NCBI GenBank assembly: GCA_947629025.1
Contig: CANRCC010000006.1
Location: forward strand, 1 to 63,971
DNA from: an uncultured Bacilli bacterium
Lineage (GTDB): Bacteria; Bacillota_I; Bacilli_A; RF39; UBA660
Direction: 5' to 3'
DNA length: 63,971 nt
Part shown: in pieces, positions 59,883 through 63,971 of the stretch
Layout: each line of letters opens with the position of its first letter
Numbering within the stretch: the first letter of the stretch is position 1
Translations under genes and position numbers: made by a program
Notes under the pieces: generated by a model
What the model was told of the DNA's origin: nothing
Databases searched by the model: none
The model's input: the letters and a program-made list of their open reading frames with translations, nothing else

Positions 59883-60794
59883 ATGAATGAAAATATGAAT
59901 CAAGATACTAATACAAATATGGATATGAATCAAAATCCAAATATGAGTATGAACCAAAATCCAGATATGAATCAGAATATGGATATTAATCAAAATACAA
60001 ATATAGGTATGAATCAAAATAATCCAGTAGTAAAGAAAAAATCAAATAAGGGTTTAATTGTATTAATAATTTTATTATTAATTATAATAATTCTGCTTTC
60101 ATCATATATAGTGTATGATAAATTAAATGATAAAGAAAGTGCTAAAAAGAATGAATCAGAAGTAAAAGAAAATGTAAGTAAAGAAGAAAATAAAGAAGAG
60201 CAAGAAGAAAAAATAGAAAGCAGAGATTTAACACAAGAAGAATTAACTTATTTTAAAGATCATTTTAATAAAATTAATATAAATGGATTTGTAGGTCAAA
60301 GTTATTCTAACATTAATGACATTAATTTATTTGATTTGCTATATGTTGGGATAGATGAAGAATATGGAAAACAATTAAGTGAAGAAGAAAAACAAGAATA
60401 TTTAAAATATTCAAGCGCTGATGAAATATATACAGAAGTCACAAAAATAGAAGATGATGCCCTAAAAAAGTTTTTAAAAGAGAATGCAAATTTAGATCAT
60501 AAAAAGGGTTCTTATGTTGATGGATTTATATATATTCCAAAATATGATGCTTATTATTATATGCATGGTGATACTAATTATTGGGGCGTTGATAGCTGTA
60601 ATAGTGGTAAAATAGATGAAAATGGTAATTACATAGTAAATTGTACCTTAATGGATTATAGTAAAGAGAGTGCTGGTACTAATATTAAAACAACACTAAA
60701 AAAAGTAGATGATAATTTTGTATTTATATCTAATGAATGTGAAAGTGGAGATTGTGAAACTTTAAAATTTCGCAATACTGAAGGTAGAAAATAA
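59883..60794 (+). CDS. TM-anchored extracellular protein, paralog 2, with expanded MNQN-type repeats
   Basis: MNENMNQDTNTNMDMNQNPNMSMNQNPDMNQNMDINQNTNIGMNQNNPVVKKKSNKG... Confidence 0.8.
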   Translation: MNENMNQDTNTNMDMNQNPNMSMNQNPDMNQNMDINQNTNIGMNQNNPVVKKKSNKGLIVLIILLLIIIILLSSYIVYDKLNDKESAKKNESEVKENVSKEENKEEQEEKIESRDLTQEELTYFKDHFNKININGFVGQSYSNINDINLFDLLYVGIDEEYGKQLSEEEKQEYLKYSSADEIYTEVTKIEDDALKKFLKENANLDHKKGSYVDGFIYIPKYDAYYYMHGDTNYWGVDSCNSGKIDENGNYIVNCTLMDYSKESAGTNIKTTLKKVDDNFVFISNECESGDCETLKFRNTEGRK

Positions 60795-60879
60795 TTCACG
60801 TATGTGAATTTTTTCTTTGCTTGATTTAAGAGCCTTTTTATTATATAATAATATTACATTAGAGTAGGATGTGGCAGTT

Positions 60880-63825
60880 ATGTATTTAAAAGAGATTAAG
60901 ACAGTAGGATTTAAATCGTTCGCAGATAAAATGTCTATTGAATTTACTAATGGAATATCTGGTATAGTTGGTCCTAATGGTTCAGGTAAAAGTAATGTTG
61001 TAGATGCAGTAAGATGGGTACTTGGAGAACAATCAGTAAAACAATTACGTGGAGAGGGTGCGATGAGTGATGTTATCTTTTCTGGAAGTAAAAGTAGAAG
61101 AGCATCAAATTTTGCATCAGTAACACTTATTTTTGATAACTCTGATAAATATTTAAATATAGATTTTGAAGAGGTTGCTGTAAAAAGAACTATTTATAAA
61201 TCAGGAGAAAATGAATATTCAATTAATAATGAAAAATGTAGATTAAAAGATATATTAGAATTATTTATGGATACAGGAGCATCAAAAGAATCATTTAATA
61301 TTATTAGTCAAGGTGATGTTGGTAATATTTTATCTGGAAAACCAGAAGATAGAAGAATTATATTTGAGGAAGCCGCAGGAGTTATAAAGTATAAAAAAAG
61401 AAAAGAAGAAGCACTTAGAAAATTAGAAAAAACTCATGATAATATGACAAGAGTAAATGATATTATTGAAGAGTTAAAAGTAAATGTAGAACCATTAAAA
61501 AAACAAGCAGAAAATGCAAAAATATATTTAGATAAAAAAGATACTTTAAAAAAATATGAAATATCTCTTAGTGTTAATGATATAGAAAAATATAATTATG
61601 AATATAAAGAAAGTAAAGAAAAAGTTAAAACTCTAACAGATACAATTACTAGTATGTTATCTACTAATTCAAAAGAACAAGCACATATACAACAAATAAA
61701 ATCTAATATAAATAAACTAAATAATGATTTATATGAAAAACAACAAGAATTAGTTAAAGTTAGTGCTAGAAAAGAACAATTACAAGGAGAAAAAAATCTA
61801 ATATCTGAAAGAAGTAAGTATGACTCAAAAGATGTAAAACTTCATGATAATATATTATCTTTAAAAGAAAGAATTTTATCTATAGATTTAGATATATCAG
61901 TTATTAATGAAGAAATAGAAAGTAATAAAAAAGAAAATAAAGATATAGAAAAAAGATTACAAGATATAATTAATAAATTAGAAGAAGCAAATAAAGTTAA
62001 AAATGATTTAATATCATCATTAAATTTTAATGTTAGAAAAAAACTTGAGTTAGAACATAGAAAAGAAGTTCTTATTAATTCACTTGATAATAATTCATCT
62101 TTACCATATGGAGTTAAAAATGTACTTAATAATATTAAATTAACAGGAATTCATAATGTAGTTGGTAAATTATTTGAAGTAGAAGAAAAATATTCAACAT
62201 CTATTGATATTGCACTTGCTTTTGCATCTTCATATATAGTTTGTGATGATACAGATAGTGCAAAAGAAGCAATTAATTATTTAAAATCTAATAATTTAGG
62301 AAGAGCAACTTTTCTTCCAATTAGTGTAATAAAACCAAGAGTTATTGATAGCGATACATATAATTCTTTATTAAAATGTAATGGTTTTATTGATATGGCA
62401 TCTAACTTAATTAAATTTGATTTGAAATATAAAGACATAATGCTTAACTTACTTGGAAGTACAATTATATGTGATAATATTGATAATGCTAATAAAGTTG
62501 CTAAATTAATAAAAAATAGATATAAGATAGTAACACTAGATGGAGAATTAATTAGTGTAGGTGGTTCAATAACTGGTGGTAATGTTAAAAAAAGTTCTAT
62601 AATAAGTGAAAGATATGAATTAGAAAATGTAATTAAAAGTATAGATTCTATTCAACTTGATATAAATGAATTAGAAAATAAAATAAATGAAATAGATGAT
62701 GTATATAGTAATTTAGAAGATAAAAGAAAAAGCTTATTAATATCAGTTCAATCAAATAGTGAATATTTAAAAGATAAAAATAATAAATTAGATGAACTTA
62801 ATATTACTAAGTCATCATTAGAACTTGAACTTACTTCTAATGAAAATATAGTTAATAATGTAATAACTAATGAAGAAGAAAAAATACTAAATGAATACTA
62901 TGAAATGAGTAAAAAAAGAGATCTAATAAATATTGAGATAGATCAAATTAGAAAAAAATTAGAAAGAGAAAAAGAAGATTTAATAAATAATGAATCAGAT
63001 TTAAAATCAAATAATTATGAATATAATAAACTTCAAAATGAATTAAAAGAACATGAAATAAAAGTAAGTAAACTTGATATAAAATTAGATAATTTATTAA
63101 ATTTATTAAGCAGTGAATATGAAATAACATATGAGAAAGCAAAAGAAAATTATATACTTGATATTTCTTATGATGAAGCGAAAGAAATTGTTAATAAATT
63201 AAAGATTGAAATTAGAAAATTAGGTGACGTTAATGTTGGCGCAATTGAAGAATATGAAAGAGTTTCAGAAAGATATAATTTTTTAATTAAACAACAAGAA
63301 GATTTAGTATCTGCTGAAAATATATTACTTGAAATAATTTCTGAAATGGATGAAGTAATGAAAGAAAAATTTGCTGAAACATTTAAAATAGTAGAAGTTC
63401 ATTTTAAAGATATATTTAAAAAATTATTTAAAGGAGGAAATGCTAAGCTTAAGTTAACAGATCCAAGTAACTTACTTGAAACAGGAATAGATATAATTGC
63501 TCTTCCTCCTGGAAAGAAATTACAACATATATCACTTTTATCAGGTGGTGAAAAAACATTAACTGCAATTGCTTTATTATTTTCAATACTTAAAACAAGA
63601 CCAGTTCCATTTTGTATATTAGATGAGGTTGAAGCTGCTCTTGATGAAGCAAATGTAGATAATTTTGGTAAATTTCTAACAGAATTTAAAGGTGATACTC
63701 AGTTTATAATTATTACGCATAAAAAGAAAACTATGGAATATGCAGATGTTCTTTATGGTATAACAATGCAAGAATCTGGTGTATCTAAATTAGTTAGTGT
63801 AAAATTAGAAGAGATAAAAAAATAA
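60880..63825 (+). CDS. smc: chromosome segregation protein SMC
   Basis: GPNGSGKSNVVDAVRWVLGEQSVKQLRG; LSGGEKTLTAIALLFSI; Walker B CILDEVEAALDEANV. Start ATG 60880 (or GTG 60871). Confidence 0.95.
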   Translation: MYLKEIKTVGFKSFADKMSIEFTNGISGIVGPNGSGKSNVVDAVRWVLGEQSVKQLRGEGAMSDVIFSGSKSRRASNFASVTLIFDNSDKYLNIDFEEVAVKRTIYKSGENEYSINNEKCRLKDILELFMDTGASKESFNIISQGDVGNILSGKPEDRRIIFEEAAGVIKYKKRKEEALRKLEKTHDNMTRVNDIIEELKVNVEPLKKQAENAKIYLDKKDTLKKYEISLSVNDIEKYNYEYKESKEKVKTLTDTITSMLSTNSKEQAHIQQIKSNINKLNNDLYEKQQELVKVSARKEQLQGEKNLISERSKYDSKDVKLHDNILSLKERILSIDLDISVINEEIESNKKENKDIEKRLQDIINKLEEANKVKNDLISSLNFNVRKKLELEHRKEVLINSLDNNSSLPYGVKNVLNNIKLTGIHNVVGKLFEVEEKYSTSIDIALAFASSYIVCDDTDSAKEAINYLKSNNLGRATFLPISVIKPRVIDSDTYNSLLKCNGFIDMASNLIKFDLKYKDIMLNLLGSTIICDNIDNANKVAKLIKNRYKIVTLDGELISVGGSITGGNVKKSSIISERYELENVIKSIDSIQLDINELENKINEIDDVYSNLEDKRKSLLISVQSNSEYLKDKNNKLDELNITKSSLELELTSNENIVNNVITNEEEKILNEYYEMSKKRDLINIEIDQIRKKLEREKEDLINNESDLKSNNYEYNKLQNELKEHEIKVSKLDIKLDNLLNLLSSEYEITYEKAKENYILDISYDEAKEIVNKLKIEIRKLGDVNVGAIEEYERVSERYNFLIKQQEDLVSAENILLEIISEMDEVMKEKFAETFKIVEVHFKDIFKKLFKGGNAKLKLTDPSNLLETGIDIIALPPGKKLQHISLLSGGEKTLTAIALLFSILKTRPVPFCILDEVEAALDEANVDNFGKFLTEFKGDTQFIIITHKKKTMEYADVLYGITMQESGVSKLVSVKLEEIKK

Positions 63826-63827
63826 TG

Positions 63828-63862
63828 ATTGAAAAAGGCCATAAAATATGGTCTTTTTTTGT
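63828..63862 (+). terminator. terminator after smc
   Basis: AAAAAGGCCATAAAATATGGTCTTTTTTTG. Confidence 0.75.
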
Positions 63863-63872
63863 CGCAAAAATG

Positions 63873-63902
63873 TTGACAAAAAGCGTGGGGGGGGGGTATA
63901 CT
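63873..63902 (+). promoter_or_regulatory. promoter with G10 homopolymer in the -35/-10 spacer
   Basis: TTGACA (63873-63878) AAAAGCGT-GGGGGGGGGG (63887-63896) TATACT (63897-63902); 18-bp spacer. Confidence 0.75.
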
Positions 63903-63934
63903 AATAATATATAAATATAATAGGAGAGTATGTT

Positions 63935-63971
63935 ATGAAAAGTAAGATAAGAGCTAAAATATTATTAGTAA
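63935..63971 (+). CDS. start of truncated CDS (MKSKIRAKILLV...)
   Basis: ATG after AGGAGAG, runs off window. Confidence 0.6.
   Translation, partial: MKSKIRAKILLV

Larger units (their letters stand above)
58763..60830 (+). repeat. tandem duplication of rnc terminator/promoter/gene/smc-5' unit (first unit ~1033 bp)
   Basis: atgtaaagttattgtaagaataactttttttatttacattt...gattatagtaataggaggaatttttatgaatgaaaatatgaatcaagatac at 58763 and again at 59796; shared downstream ttcacgtatgtgaattttttctttgcttgattta...taatattaca.tagagtaggatgtg. Confidence 0.93.

Noticed and set aside
224-63142. Many minus-strand ORFs in the track lying opposite clear plus-strand genes (e.g. 884-1291, 2124-2345, 7767-8081, 43011-43397, 49104-49412)
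   Set aside because: Antisense to well-supported genes, low-complexity F/L/I/S-rich translations typical of AT-rich antisense frames, no RBS support.
1-63971. Possible alternative genetic code (TGA = Trp), given the extreme AT content
   Set aside because: Several genes end naturally in TGA (rsgA, rpe, C39-ABC transporter) and Trp residues are encoded by TGG; standard bacterial code fits.
1-63971. CRISPR arrays, rRNA genes, intact insertion sequences or prophage modules
   Set aside because: No regularly spaced repeats, rRNA-like tracts, complete transposases or phage structural genes seen; only an Rpn-type fragment at the left edge.

Overview
A 64 kb, very AT-rich segment of a Bacillota/Bacilli-type chromosome. 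TGA acts as a stop (e.g. the C39 ABC transporter and rpe), so this is the standard bacterial code. Most of it is a conserved housekeeping backbone: cdsA-rseP-fmt-rlmN-prpC-prkC-rsgA-rpe, infC-rpmI-rplT, holA, tmcAL, rpmF, gmk, efp, rpsU-yqeY, ybeY-dgkA-cdd-era-yqzL-recO-glyS, sepF-divIVA, ileS and rnc-smc. Endospore genes are scattered through it: spoIIIAH, gerE, gerM, yqfC/yqfD, spoIIGA-sigE, sigG and ylmC/ymxH. An accessory interval of about 5 kb follows a tRNA-Arg(TCT). The most interesting signals are: (1) an unannotated candidate type I toxin-antitoxin locus at about 25.85-26.17 kb, with a 30-aa hydrophobic peptide on the minus strand, an opposing promoter and terminator for an antisense RNA, an SD-sequestering hairpin and 5'-3' mRNA complementarity; (2) a compact operon of a C39 peptidase-ABC transporter plus two missed double-glycine leader peptides, a candidate two-peptide bacteriocin; (3) a G10 tract inside the -35/-10 spacer of a near-consensus promoter at the right edge, a candidate phase-variable switch; (4) a tandem duplication between rnc and smc that carries a relic of the smc start; (5) tandem 0A-box-like sites upstream of a 70-aa orphan gene; (6) infC with an apparent AUA start codon behind an attenuator. 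All calls come from reading the sequence; no database searches were run.
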